Assembly (NCBI RefSeq): GCF_900102465.1
Contig: NZ_FNBW01000001.1
Span: 62,557 to 126,556, forward strand
DNA length: 64,000 nt
Direction: 5' to 3'
Source: Thalassobaculum litoreum DSM 18839
GTDB taxonomy: Bacteria; Pseudomonadota; Alphaproteobacteria; Thalassobaculales; Thalassobaculaceae
How positions within the stretch are numbered: position 1 is the stretch's first letter; every line of letters begins with the position of its first letter. Both the position numbers and the translations under genes were made by a program. The notes under the pieces were generated by a model. The model made no database searches. It worked only from the letters and a program-made list of their open reading frames with translations, and had not been told where the DNA came from. Below are positions 17,700 through 26,130 of this stretch, piece by piece.

Positions 17700-19124
17700 C
17701 TAAGGGATATCGTTGAAGAAGACGTAGTTGCCGATCTGAGCGCAGGGCGCATGTTCGCGGGAGTAATAGGGGGAGACCCGGCGGTGGTGGTAGTGGTCGG
17801 CGCCGAGGGTGATCCCGCCGACCCTGCCGGCGATCAGATCGCGCGCGATCGTCACGCAGTCGGCGATCTCGGGGTCGGCGAGAGAGATGGAGAGGGTGCG
17901 GTTGCGGTTCGGGTCGCCCGCGTTCCAGCAGCTGAACTGGTCCGGCTGGCGGCAGACCGCCTCGACGCTCATGCCGAACCGCGGCGAGCGCTTTATCGCG
18001 CGGTTGTAGACCACCTCGGCAATGGCGAAGCGGGTTTCCGGGGGCTCGCGGCGGGCCTCTCCGTAGAGAGTCCGGGCGACCAGGTCGATGGCGTCGTCGA
18101 GGTCGTCGACGGGAGGACGGTCGAGCGGCATGGCGATAACGTCCGTGTCTGTTACCAGGTCGAGTTCCCTAGTCTTGGTGAAGGCGTCCAGAACGGTGGT
18201 GATGGGGGTGAACACGCTGATCTCCCCGCGTCCCTCGTCGGCGCGGCCGTCGCCGCCCCAGGCATGCAGGCCGACCGCGCGTCCCCGGTCGTTGACCAGG
18301 CTGGCGCCGCTGTCGCCCGGCTGCGTCGCGGCCCGGCAGAAGACCTGGTCGCGAAATCCGACGCGCCGCCGGCCGATGCCGGGGATCTCGGCCTCGAAGG
18401 CGAGGGAGGCGCGTTCGCAGACGACGGTGGCGCGCTGGCGCCCGCTGACCGCACCCGACAGATGGAGCCGCATGCCGGACCGGATGTCGCCGCTGATGCC
18501 GTTGGGCAGGGTGCCGCTCAGCCGGGCGACGGTCTCCGGTCGATCGATTTCGGCGATGGCGGCGTCCACCCGGTTCGGATAGCCCGCCTCGCTCGGGACC
18601 GGGGTCGTCCAGGCGACCAGACGTGCCGCGGGCTGACCGTGCGGCGTGCCGTCGGAGAGCATCACCCGGTCGCCGACCTGAGGCGCAGGGCCGCCGGCGA
18701 GAACGTGGCCCGCGCCCAGCAGGTAGGTCCGTCCGTCGAAACGGTGTCGCAACAGATAGCCGTAGGACCCCCAGGTGGCGCGCTGACGATCCGCCCGGAC
18801 GGCGTTCCGGTCGGCTCCCAACGTACCGTCGGCGGGGGCCGCCCCCTGGCTGCGCAGGGGGGCGATCTCCTCGACGTCGATCGGAACCGCCGTGCCGGAC
18901 TTTCTATGGAGGATGAAGGCTGGAACGGGGTCAGCGAGGCGATGCCTGGGGCGTTTCCCGTCAACGAAGACCTTGAGACACCGCTCGTCGATGTGGCGAC
19001 CGTCCGACTGCCGCAGACCGATCCCGAAGCCCGCCACGGTTTCGTCCCGGGCCCAACTCACGGTGGCGCCATCCCCCGAAGTCAGGTGTTCAAAGGCGGC
19101 GGCGATTGGGTCTGCGTCATCCAT
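17700..19124 (-). CDS. Trypsin-like serine protease fused to SleB-type cell wall hydrolase
   Basis: A 474-aa protein with two enzymatic modules. Residues about 115-315 form a chymotrypsin-fold protease with GAGHVL (H140), RVDAAI (D187) and QPGDSGASLV (S272), a complete catalytic triad. Residues about 340-474 match the SleB/Hydrolase_2 family: VARTLYGEAR (E356, the catalytic Glu position), FAIAEVVYNR and QFSCW. SleB-type domains are lytic transglycosylase-like enzymes that cut peptidoglycan. The N-terminal ~110 residues are unassigned. No signal peptide or membrane helix is seen at the N-terminus, which is odd for a wall hydrolase and raises the question of how it reaches peptidoglycan. It is followed by the membrane/PG-binding protein gene, apparently in the same operon. 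The fusion is unusual in my experience. Confidence 0.8.
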   Translation of the reverse strand: MDDADPIAAAFEHLTSGDGATVSWARDETVAGFGIGLRQSDGRHIDERCLKVFVDGKRPRHRLADPVPAFILHRKSGTAVPIDVEEIAPLRSQGAAPADGTLGADRNAVRADRQRATWGSYGYLLRHRFDGRTYLLGAGHVLAGGPAPQVGDRVMLSDGTPHGQPAARLVAWTTPVPSEAGYPNRVDAAIAEIDRPETVARLSGTLPNGISGDIRSGMRLHLSGAVSGRQRATVVCERASLAFEAEIPGIGRRRVGFRDQVFCRAATQPGDSGASLVNDRGRAVGLHAWGGDGRADEGRGEISVFTPITTVLDAFTKTRELDLVTDTDVIAMPLDRPPVDDLDDAIDLVARTLYGEARREPPETRFAIAEVVYNRAIKRSPRFGMSVEAVCRQPDQFSCWNAGDPNRNRTLSISLADPEIADCVTIARDLIAGRVGGITLGADHYHHRRVSPYYSREHAPCAQIGNYVFFNDIP

Positions 19125-19655
19125 TCTTCAGAGGTCGGTTCCGCTGTCGTTTCCAGTTCGGGGGTGCCGGGCCGCCGCCGTCGGGAGTATGCGGCGGCGA
19201 CCCGGCGAGGCGCTCTTATGTCTGTCTTGGTCTGCCCCCAAAGATGACGAGCGCCGAGAGTTCAGCCTGCACCTGCAGGCCGGATCATGCGACCACACCG
19301 GTCACGGCGCCGCTGTGTTGATTCTCACGATGGACCGGAAAAAGTCGCCCGACGGGCCGACTGAAGCCAGGCGGCGACCATGGGCCGATGGACCGCTCCT
19401 TCGTTGTCGGCCGTCTTTAGAGCCGTTCCAATAACGGGCACGCTCGTTCTTAGAATGATATGATGGTTTTTCGATCTTTTGTCGGTTTATCCGTCTGATT
19501 GAAGGAGTATGCGTTTAAGTAAACATGCGGTGGTAACTTTTTGTTGTTTTAATAGTCCTGGAGTTTCTTGGTAAAGAAACCAGGCTTCTTAACCAATATT
19601 TATATTTTTGCCGATTAGATTAGAGGGAGATTAATGCGAAGATCTGGAGGGAATT
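19125..19655 (+). promoter_or_regulatory. 530-bp intergenic region with AT-rich leader and two palindromes
   Basis: There is no credible gene here. The left part (19125-19430) has the GC content of the neighbours and no recognisable element. From about 19440 the sequence turns AT-rich and probably carries the promoter and leader of the chemoreceptor pair. Two symmetrical elements stand out: GTTTA-AG-TAAAC at 19513-19524, a 12-bp palindrome that could be an operator, and a hairpin at 19557-19584 with arms CCTGG(AG)TTTCTT and AAGAAACCAGG around a short loop. GGAGGG at 19646-19651 is the ribosome site for the next gene. Confidence 0.5.
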
Positions 19656-20318
19656 ATGGAAATGAGGCTTGCCGATGGTGTCCGATCCGCACGGAGGACA
19701 TGCATCGCCACCCTGGCCGCGTCGGTGCTTGCGATCTGCCTGTCGTCCGTGCCGGTCAAGGCGGAACCCAAGGCCCTGACGCTCTCCGTTGAAGAACTCG
19801 TGACCGACGACCTCATCGCCGACATCCGCGAGTGGGTGAACGTCCCGGTCGTCGCCGAGGCGCTGCGCAGCCGCAACGAAGGTGCCGGCCAGCTCGCGCA
19901 GAGCGAGATCGATGCGCTCGACGCCAAGTGGCGCGAGGAAACCAAGAAGGAAGACCAGCCCCTGATCACCTCGGTGCTGGCGAACCCTCTGTCGTCCTAT
20001 CTCTACCGCGTCCAGGCACGCTCGGTCGGCCTCTTCACCGAGGTCTTCGTCATGGACCGCAATGGCCTGAACGTCGGCCAGAGCTCGGTGACCTCCGACT
20101 ACTGGCAGGGCGACGAGGCCAAGTTCCAGAAGACAGTCGGTGTCGGCCCCGGCAGCGTCTTCGTCGACGAACCGGAGCTCAACGACGAGACCGCGACCTG
20201 GCGCGCCCAGATCAACCTGACCATCGAAAACGCCCAGGGTCAGTCCATCGGTGCGATCACCGTGGAAGTCAACCTGACCGAGCTCGAGCGCCGCAAGCTG
20301 GCCGGCCTCGGGGCCTGA
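19656..20318 (+). CDS. Secreted Cache/PDC-like sensory protein
   Basis: A 220-aa protein with a signal peptide (hydrophobic about 15-30, likely cleavage after VKA at 36). The mature part has two helices and then a PDC-like beta-sheet core: [18 protein letters not shown], a [12 protein letters not shown] segment, and a final [10 protein letters not shown] strand. Such folds normally form the extracytoplasmic ligand domain of chemoreceptors and kinases, but here there is no membrane anchor or signalling domain. Its stop is 10 bp before the start of a chemoreceptor gene, so the two are surely in one operon. The likely role is a periplasmic ligand-binding partner for that receptor, or a soluble competitor for its ligand; this is inference from context. 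Confidence 0.75.
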   Translation: MEMRLADGVRSARRTCIATLAASVLAICLSSVPVKAEPKALTLSVEELVTDDLIADIREWVNVPVVAEALRSRNEGAGQLAQSEIDALDAKWREETKKEDQPLITSVLANPLSSYLYRVQARSVGLFTEVFVMDRNGLNVGQSSVTSDYWQGDEAKFQKTVGVGPGSVFVDEPELNDETATWRAQINLTIENAQGQSIGAITVEVNLTELERRKLAGLGA

Positions 20319-20328
20319 GGAGGCACAC

Positions 20329-22011
20329 ATGTCGTTTCTCAATGATCTGAAGTTCGGGCGTAAATTCGCCGCGGCATTCGGCATTCTGGTCGCCATCATG
20401 GTGGCTTCCGGAGCCCTGACCTTTTATCAGCTCAACCGCGCGTCGGATGCGGCGAACGAGGTCGAGCGGGTCACCGGCCTGCTGATGACGCTCAACACGA
20501 TGCAGGGCGTGGCCGTTGATCAGTCCGGCTCCATCAAGGAGCTGCTGCTGACCGGTAACCGGGACGCGATCGACCGGTACCGCCAGCAGGGCGAAGCGTT
20601 CGACCAGGAGGCGAACAAGCTTCTAGCCGCTTTGTCGCAGAGCGCCGAATCCCGGAAGATTGCCGAGGAGTTCGTGGCGATCAATCACACCTGGCGTGAG
20701 ACTGCGGAGCGGCAGATCGCCCTGATGCGGCAGCCGTTCACCGTCGACGAGGCGCGCCAGCTCGAGGCCAACGGCGCCGGGCAGAAGTACCTGGCGGCGT
20801 TGACGGAGAAGTTCGACGTTCTCAACGCGATGGGCACGCAGGTCACTCGAGAAGCCAAAGAACGCCAGGATTCCGTGTTTCAGGTGGTCGAGTGGTTCGC
20901 CGCCGGCTCTGCCGCCCTGGGCGTTCTCGTCGCCGTCCTGGCCTACCTGGCGCTGACCCGGGGTATCGCCGCGCCGATCCGGGCGATGACCGGTGTCATG
21001 GGCGAAATGGCCACCGGCAACCACAACGTCACCGTCCCGGGTGCGGGACGCGGCGACGAGGTCGGCCAGATGGCCGAGGCCGTCGAGGTGTTCCGCCGCA
21101 ACATGGTGGAGAACGAGCGCCTGCAGGCCGAGGCGGCCGCCAAGCAGAAGGCGGAGCTCGACCGTGCGCAGGCGCTGCGCGACATCACCCAGAAGTTCGA
21201 GTCCGAGGCTCAGTCGATGACCGCGGCGGTGGCGGCGGCGGCGACGGAACTGGAGGGCACCGCCCAGTCGCTGAACACCATCGCCGACCAGTCCACCCAG
21301 CGGGCGACCGTGGTGGCCTCGGCGTCGGAGGAGACCTCCGCCAACGTCCAGACCGTCGCCACCGCGAGCACCGAGCTCTCGGCTTCGATCAGCGAGATCT
21401 CCCATCAGGTCGCCAACGCCAACAGCCTGGCCAGTGCGGCCCGGAGCGACGCGCAGTCGACGGAGTCTGAGGTCCGGGCGCTGGACGAGGCGGTGCAGCG
21501 GATCGGCACGGTGGTGACCCTGATCCAGGAGATCGCCGAGCAGACGAACCTGCTGGCCCTGAATGCAACCATCGAGTCCGCCCGCGCGGGCGATGCCGGC
21601 AAGGGCTTCGCGGTGGTGGCCTCCGAGGTCAAGAGCCTGGCCGGGCAGACCGGCAAGGCGACCGAGGAGATCGCCTCGCAGATCCAGGCCGTGCAGGACC
21701 GCACCAAGACCGCCGTAAGCGCGATCGCCAAGATCGTCACCCGGGTGAACGAAGTGCAGGAAGTGGCCGCGGCCGTTGCCGCCGCCGTGGAAGAGCAGGA
21801 CTCCGCGACCAAGGAGATCTCGCGAAACGTCGAGGAGGTCGCGACCGCCGCGAACGAGGTGAACGTGAACATCTCCGGCGTGCGCGAGGCGGCGAGCGAG
21901 ACCGGTGAGTCGTCCGGTCGGGTGCTCACCACCGCCCGGAGCCTGTCCGAGCAGGCGGAGGGGCTCAAGAACCGGGTTCAGGCGTTCCTGCGGGACGTCC
22001 GCGCCGCCTGA
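20329..22011 (+). CDS. Methyl-accepting chemotaxis protein
   Basis: A 560-aa receptor preceded by GAGGAGG. A first membrane helix spans about 12-34, a helical-bundle periplasmic domain (4HB/CHASE3-like) about 35-185, and a second helix about 188-210. HAMP follows (about 211-265) and then a long cytoplasmic signalling coiled coil. The conserved hairpin tip is present: [20 protein letters not shown]. No C-terminal NWETF-type CheR tether is seen (it ends FLRDVRAA). The periplasmic domain is small and has no obvious ligand pocket, which fits a model where the upstream secreted Cache-like protein supplies recognition. A strong terminator follows at 22035-22068. Confidence 0.92.
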   Translation: MSFLNDLKFGRKFAAAFGILVAIMVASGALTFYQLNRASDAANEVERVTGLLMTLNTMQGVAVDQSGSIKELLLTGNRDAIDRYRQQGEAFDQEANKLLAALSQSAESRKIAEEFVAINHTWRETAERQIALMRQPFTVDEARQLEANGAGQKYLAALTEKFDVLNAMGTQVTREAKERQDSVFQVVEWFAAGSAALGVLVAVLAYLALTRGIAAPIRAMTGVMGEMATGNHNVTVPGAGRGDEVGQMAEAVEVFRRNMVENERLQAEAAAKQKAELDRAQALRDITQKFESEAQSMTAAVAAAATELEGTAQSLNTIADQSTQRATVVASASEETSANVQTVATASTELSASISEISHQVANANSLASAARSDAQSTESEVRALDEAVQRIGTVVTLIQEIAEQTNLLALNATIESARAGDAGKGFAVVASEVKSLAGQTGKATEEIASQIQAVQDRTKTAVSAIAKIVTRVNEVQEVAAAVAAAVEEQDSATKEISRNVEEVATAANEVNVNISGVREAASETGESSGRVLTTARSLSEQAEGLKNRVQAFLRDVRAA

Positions 22012-22034
22012 CCCCGGCAGCGATCGAAGACGCG

Positions 22035-22068
22035 CGGGCGGTCCAGAACGGGCCGCCCGTTTCGTTTT
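22035..22068 (+). terminator. Rho-independent terminator of the chemoreceptor operon
   Basis: A perfect 7-bp stem CGGGCGG (22035-22041) / CCGCCCG (22053-22059) with an 11-nt loop is followed by TTTCGTTTT. It lies 23 bp after the chemoreceptor stop and before the ECF41 promoter. Confidence 0.85.
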
Positions 22069-22102
22069 AGGCAGCGCCTCTTCGCCTTTTTCCATCCGTC
22101 CA

Positions 22103-22129
22103 TGTCACACCGGGGGCCGCTCCATCGTC
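22103..22129 (+). promoter_or_regulatory. ECF41-type sigma factor promoter
   Basis: TGTCACA (22103-22109), exactly 16 bases, then CGTC (22126-22129). This is the promoter consensus known for ECF41 sigma factors. It lies 51 bp upstream of the AhpD-like gene, which is coupled to an ECF41 gene, so autoregulation is expected. Confidence 0.8.
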
Positions 22130-22180
22130 ATGTCCGTGTCGATACCGTCGACACGTTGATCCCAAACGATGGAGTTCCCC

Positions 22181-22654
22181 ATGACACCCCGCCTCGCCAA
22201 TCCCTATCCGCTCGCCAAGGACGGCTTCGCCGCGATGGTCGCCCTGGAGAAGGCGATCTCGGCCGGTCCGATCGAGAAGCCGCTGGTTCACCTGATCAAG
22301 CTCCGCGCCTCGCAGATCAACGGATGCGCCTACTGCATCCACATGCACACCACCGAAGCCCGGCGCGAGGGCGAAAGCGAAATGCGGCTCTACATGACCG
22401 GCGCCTGGCGAGAGTCCTCGCTCTACTCGCCGCGGGAACGCGCGGCCCTGGCCTGGACCGAGGCCCTGACCCGGCTGCCGGAAACCGGGGCGCCGGATGC
22501 CGACTGGGACCTGGTCTGCGACCAGTTCGACGAGACCGAGCGGGCCTGGTTGTCGCTTGCCGTCGGGGCGATCAATGTGTGGAACCGCGTGGCTGTCGGC
22601 TTCCGCTACGGTCACCCGGTGGAGGCATCGACCGGAGCCGAGAATGCGGCCTGA
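22181..22654 (+). CDS. Carboxymuconolactone decarboxylase/AhpD-family protein
   Basis: 157 aa from the ATG at 22181, which has GGAG six bases upstream at 22171-22174; the ATG at 22169 lacks a ribosome site. The family motif NGCAYCIHMH (47-56) gives a CxxC pair (C49, C52) with His56, as in AhpD-like peroxidase-associated disulfide reductases. The rest is the expected all-helical fold. ECF41 sigma factor genes are typically linked with genes of this family, and this one precedes the sigma gene with an 11-bp overlap, under an ECF41 promoter. It is therefore the likely effector of this stress module: probably a redox or peroxide defence enzyme, substrate unknown. Confidence 0.88.
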   Translation: MTPRLANPYPLAKDGFAAMVALEKAISAGPIEKPLVHLIKLRASQINGCAYCIHMHTTEARREGESEMRLYMTGAWRESSLYSPRERAALAWTEALTRLPETGAPDADWDLVCDQFDETERAWLSLAVGAINVWNRVAVGFRYGHPVEASTGAENAA

Positions 22655-23513
22655 GGACCCGACCGACGACTTCGAGACGCAGCGGCCGGCGCTGCTGCGT
22701 CTCGCCTATCGCATGCTCGGCTCCATGGCGGAGGCCGAGGACGTGGTGCAGGAAAGCTGGCTGCGCTGGAGCGAGGCCGACCGCGAGGTCATCGACAGTC
22801 CGGCGGGCTGGCTGCGGCGGGTGGTGACGCGGCTGTGCCTGGACCAGCTCAAGTCGGCCCGGGCCCGGCGCGAGACCTATGTCGGGAACTGGCTGCCGGA
22901 GCCGGTGGTGGATGCGCCGGATCCGGCGCTGCTGGCCGACAACCTTACCTATTCCCTGATGCTGGCGCTGGAGCGCCTGTCGCCGCTGGAGCGGGCCGCG
23001 TTCCTGCTGCACGACGTGTTCGACACGCCGCTGGAGGAGATCGCGGCGACCCTGGGTCGGGCGCCGGCCTCGGTGCGCCAGCTTGCGGTGCGGGCCCGCC
23101 GGCATGTGCGAGGCGAGCGGCCGCGCTATCCGGTTGATCCGGAGGAGGGCAAGCGCCTGGCGAAGGCGTTCTTCGAGGCCGCCCGCCTGGGTGATGCGGC
23201 GGCACTGACCGCCTTGCTGGCGCAGGATGTGACCGTGCGGTCGGACGGCGGCGGCAAGGTCATTGCCTTTCCCAACACCATCACGGGCGTCGACAAGGCG
23301 GTGCGGCTGTATTGCGGGCTCGCGCAGAAATTCGGCGGCCATCGCGCCGAGCTGCTCGATGTCGTCACGGTCGACGGCCAGCCCGCCGTGATCTCGCGCA
23401 TCGGCGACACGGTGCAGGCGACGGTGCTGGAGTTCAGTGCCGGCCGCATCGCCGCGATCTACGTGATGCGCAATCCGGACAAGCTCGGACGGATCGGCCG
23501 CAGGCTGGCCTGA
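22644..23513 (+). CDS. ECF41-family RNA polymerase sigma factor (SigJ-type)
   Basis: 289 aa from the ATG at 22644, inside the end of the AhpD-like gene. Sigma region 2 (about 15-75) and region 4 (about 105-160, with LEEIAATLGRAPASVRQLAV) are followed by a SnoaL-like C-terminal domain. Two ECF41 hallmarks are present: WLPEP in the linker (83-87) and DGGGK in the C-terminal domain (201-205). In this group no anti-sigma factor is needed; the C-terminal extension modulates activity. Its own promoter class lies upstream of the operon, implying positive autoregulation. The stimulus is unknown. Confidence 0.93.
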   Translation: MRPEDPTDDFETQRPALLRLAYRMLGSMAEAEDVVQESWLRWSEADREVIDSPAGWLRRVVTRLCLDQLKSARARRETYVGNWLPEPVVDAPDPALLADNLTYSLMLALERLSPLERAAFLLHDVFDTPLEEIAATLGRAPASVRQLAVRARRHVRGERPRYPVDPEEGKRLAKAFFEAARLGDAAALTALLAQDVTVRSDGGGKVIAFPNTITGVDKAVRLYCGLAQKFGGHRAELLDVVTVDGQPAVISRIGDTVQATVLEFSAGRIAAIYVMRNPDKLGRIGRRLA

Positions 23514-23660
23514 CGGTACCGATCCGCCGTGCCGGTCTGGGTCTCTTGGCGTTCTCTCCTCCTAGACGATAGTCTGCCTGTGACCGGGCACCTTCAGGGC
23601 GCGGCTCGACCGCGCCCGTCAACGAGACCCGGAGCAAATAAGGTCTGAGAGAGGAAACCC

Positions 23661-23951
23661 ATGAGTAATGAACCGCATCTCCTGGTCCACGACCGCAGGG
23701 ACAATGTCGGCGTGGTCGTGGTGGAGAACCTGGCCGCCGGTACCGACATGCTGTGCCGGGTCACCGAAGACAACTCGACGTTCCACCTTAAGGTGCTCGA
23801 CGACGTGCCGATCGGCCACAAGGTGGCTCTGGTCGACCTCTCCGAAGGCGATACCGCGATCAAGTACGGCGAGGATATCGGCCGCATGGTCGGCAGCGCC
23901 GCCAAGGGCAAGCACGTCCACGTGCACAATCTCAAAACCAAGCGCTGGTAG
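23661..23951 (+). CDS. UxaA-family lyase, SAF-domain small subunit
   Basis: A 96-aa protein preceded by GAGAGGAAA. It is the stand-alone SAF domain of the altronate/galactarate dehydratase family: DNVGVVVVENL near 14-24, IGHKVAL (51-57), IKYGEDIGRMVG (67-78) and the terminal HVHVHNLKTKRW. In E. coli UxaA this domain is the N-terminus of one chain; split small/large subunits are characteristic of (2R)-sulfolactate sulfo-lyase (SuyAB) and of some sugar-acid dehydratases. The large subunit follows after 12 bp. Which substrate applies cannot be decided by eye. Confidence 0.85.
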   Translation: MSNEPHLLVHDRRDNVGVVVVENLAAGTDMLCRVTEDNSTFHLKVLDDVPIGHKVALVDLSEGDTAIKYGEDIGRMVGSAAKGKHVHVHNLKTKRW

Positions 23952-23963
23952 GAGGAACGACCC

Positions 23964-25151
23964 ATGGCAACCGCGATCGACTATGCCAATCAGAGCGTGA
24001 CCGCCTGGCGCCGGGAGAACGGCCGGGTGGCGGTGCGCAATCACGTCGTCGTCCTGCCGGTGGACGACATCTCCAACGCCGCCTGCGAGGCCGTCGCCAA
24101 CAACGTGAAGGGCACGATGGCGATCCCGCATTCCTATGGCCGGCTGCAGTTCGGCGAGGATCTGGACCTGCATTTCCGCACCATCATCGGCACCGGCGCC
24201 AACCCGAACGTCGCCGCCGTGGTGGTGATCGGCATCGAGCCGGAATGGACCCAGGTGATCGTCGACGGCATCGCCAAGACCGGCAAGCCGGTGGAGGGCT
24301 TCTCCATCGAGCAGAAGGGCGATTTCGAGACCATCCGTCAGGCGAGCTGGAAGGCCAAGGAGTTCGTCCACTGGGCCACCGAGCAGCAGAAGGAGGAGTG
24401 CGGGCTGAGCGAGCTCTGGGTCTCCACCAAATGCGGCGAGAGCGACACCACCACCGGCCTGTCGAGCTGCCCGACCGTCGGCAACATGTACGACAAGCTG
24501 CTGCCGCACGGGCTCTACGGCTGCTTCGGCGAGACCTCGGAGATCACCGGCGGCGAGCATATCTGCGCCGACCGGGCGGCCAACAACGAGGCGCGCGACA
24601 AGTTCATGAAGATGTTCCAGGCCTACCAGGACGAGGTGATCGAGCCGCACAAGACCTCCGACCTGTCCGACAGCCAGCCGACCAAGGGCAACATTCTGGG
24701 CGGACTGACGACGATCGAGGAGAAGGCGCTCGGCAACCTGGAGAAGATCGGCCGCACCTCGACATATATCGACGCGCTGGAGCCGGCGGAGGCGCCGGCC
24801 AAGGGCAACGGGCTGTATTTCATGGACACCTCCTCGGCGGCGGCCGAATGCGTCACCCTGATGGCGGCGGCCGGCTACGTGATCCACACCTTCCCGACGG
24901 GCCAGGGCAATGTCATCGGCAACCCGATCGTCCCGGTCATCAAGATCACCGGTAACCCGCGCACGGTTCGGACCATGAGCGAGCACGTGGACGTGGACGT
25001 CTCCGGGGTGCTGAAGGGCTCCCAGACCATCGACGAGGCGGGCGACAGCCTGATCGAGATGATCGTGCGCACTGCCAACGGACGGCACACGGCGGCCGAG
25101 GCCCTGGGCCATGTGGAGTTCGTGCTCACCAAGCTGTACCGCAGCGCCTGA
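23964..25151 (+). CDS. UxaA-family lyase, large subunit (altronate dehydratase / sulfolactate sulfo-lyase type)
   Basis: A 395-aa catalytic subunit with a very strong AGGAGGAA ribosome site. Recognisable family segments are [53 protein letters not shown] (153-172) with Cys candidates for iron binding, and a C-terminal [20 protein letters not shown]. The length (about 390) fits SuyB and other split large subunits rather than the 495-aa UxaA. No sulfonate transporter, Xsc or SuyR-type regulator is within the window, so a sulfolactate role is only a possibility; a sugar-acid dehydratase is equally compatible. A 12-bp perfect hairpin follows at 25168-25202. Confidence 0.82.
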   Translation: MATAIDYANQSVTAWRRENGRVAVRNHVVVLPVDDISNAACEAVANNVKGTMAIPHSYGRLQFGEDLDLHFRTIIGTGANPNVAAVVVIGIEPEWTQVIVDGIAKTGKPVEGFSIEQKGDFETIRQASWKAKEFVHWATEQQKEECGLSELWVSTKCGESDTTTGLSSCPTVGNMYDKLLPHGLYGCFGETSEITGGEHICADRAANNEARDKFMKMFQAYQDEVIEPHKTSDLSDSQPTKGNILGGLTTIEEKALGNLEKIGRTSTYIDALEPAEAPAKGNGLYFMDTSSAAAECVTLMAAAGYVIHTFPTGQGNVIGNPIVPVIKITGNPRTVRTMSEHVDVDVSGVLKGSQTIDEAGDSLIEMIVRTANGRHTAAEALGHVEFVLTKLYRSA

Positions 25152-25167
25152 CGCCGGCCCGCGCAGT

Positions 25168-25202
25168 GGCCCCGGATCCAAGGGGGGAGGGGATCCGGGG
25201 CC
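25168..25202. terminator. Perfect 12-bp hairpin after the UxaA-type genes
   Basis: GGCCCCGGATCC (25168-25179) and GGATCCGGGGCC (25191-25202) around an 11-nt purine loop. There is no T-tract on either side, so it may be a weak terminator, an mRNA-stabilising hairpin or a member of the GC palindromes seen elsewhere in the window. The rest of the 313-bp gap (25152-25464) shows nothing recognisable. Confidence 0.5.
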
Positions 25203-25464
25203 GTGCGGTCGGGACTGGGGGGGACGGTCCCGACGGACCGGAACTCGATGACGCGCGAGCCCCGGAGTCCGCTAAGCGTCGCGGTCTGCGGCGGCAGCGT
25301 TCGACCGGCCTGCACGTTGAACGCGGCGCCCGTCGTCTTCCGTCGCGGATTTACCGAGTTCAACGGACCGGGCGACGGGATGCGGACACCCGGCGTCAGT
25401 CGGCCGCATTGCGCGGCCCGGCACTTTGCGGTTCCTTCCGGGCATCCGGATAGCGGAGGACGCG

Positions 25465-25833
25465 ATGAGTGAACGGCCGATCGGTTTGGGGATACGCAGG
25501 GGGCTGCGCCTGAAATGCCCCGAATGCGGCGAGGGGCGGCTGTTCCGCAAGTTCCTCAAGGTCTCGGACCGTTGCGAGTCCTGCGGGGCGGACAACACCG
25601 TCTATCCCTGTGACGACGCTCCGCCCTATCTGGCGATATTCCTGGTCGGACACCTGCTGATGCCGTTCATCGTCATGATGTCGCGCGACATGGCGCCGCC
25701 GATCTGGGTGATGGCGTCGATCTGGTTGCCGCTGACGCTCGCCTGCTGCGTGCTCGCGCTGCCCTATATGAAGGGGCTGGTCGTTGGCTTCGCTTGGGCT
25801 ACCGGCGTGAAACACCCTGACGCCGAGGGCTGA
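25465..25833 (+). CDS. DUF983 family membrane protein
   Basis: 122 aa from the ATG at 25465, which follows GGAGGA; an in-frame ATG at 25426 is less likely. An N-terminal zinc-ribbon-like pair CPECGEG and CESCG lies in the first ~40 residues, then two hydrophobic helices (about 58-78 and 83-105). This matches DUF983 proteins, small membrane proteins common in alphaproteobacteria and often near cytochrome oxidase assembly genes; their biochemical function is not established. Neighbours here give no further clue. Confidence 0.8.
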   Translation: MSERPIGLGIRRGLRLKCPECGEGRLFRKFLKVSDRCESCGADNTVYPCDDAPPYLAIFLVGHLLMPFIVMMSRDMAPPIWVMASIWLPLTLACCVLALPYMKGLVVGFAWATGVKHPDAEG

Positions 25834-26130
25834 CGCCCCTCGGATCGTTCTTTCAGTACGAGCACTCCCCGGCCTTGGGCCGGGGCGAACCCGTCCGTCG
25901 ATGCGAAGCGGGAGAGGTTCGGTTCGGACCCGTCCGCTCGCGCCGGCACGAGGCCGGGGTGTGCGTGGGAGGGGAGAGACGGGGAGCACAGCGCCAATCA
26001 TCTTGTTTCCAATCGCCCCATTCCGGAAACGCAGCCGTGCCCGAGGCGGCGCATCCGGCGCCATGCATGTCTGGTCCTTCTGCCGGACCCTCGGTTATTG
26101 TCGCGCCTTCATCAACGGAAGGATCTGAGA
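25834..26130. other. Intergenic region with one 19-bp palindrome
   Basis: No gene is supported. A 7-5-7 palindrome CCCCGGC-CTTGG-GCCGGGG lies at 25867-25885, a match in architecture to the four units at 40.0-40.3 kb. AAGGA (26119-26123) is the ribosome site of the next gene. Nothing else is evident. Confidence 0.5.
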
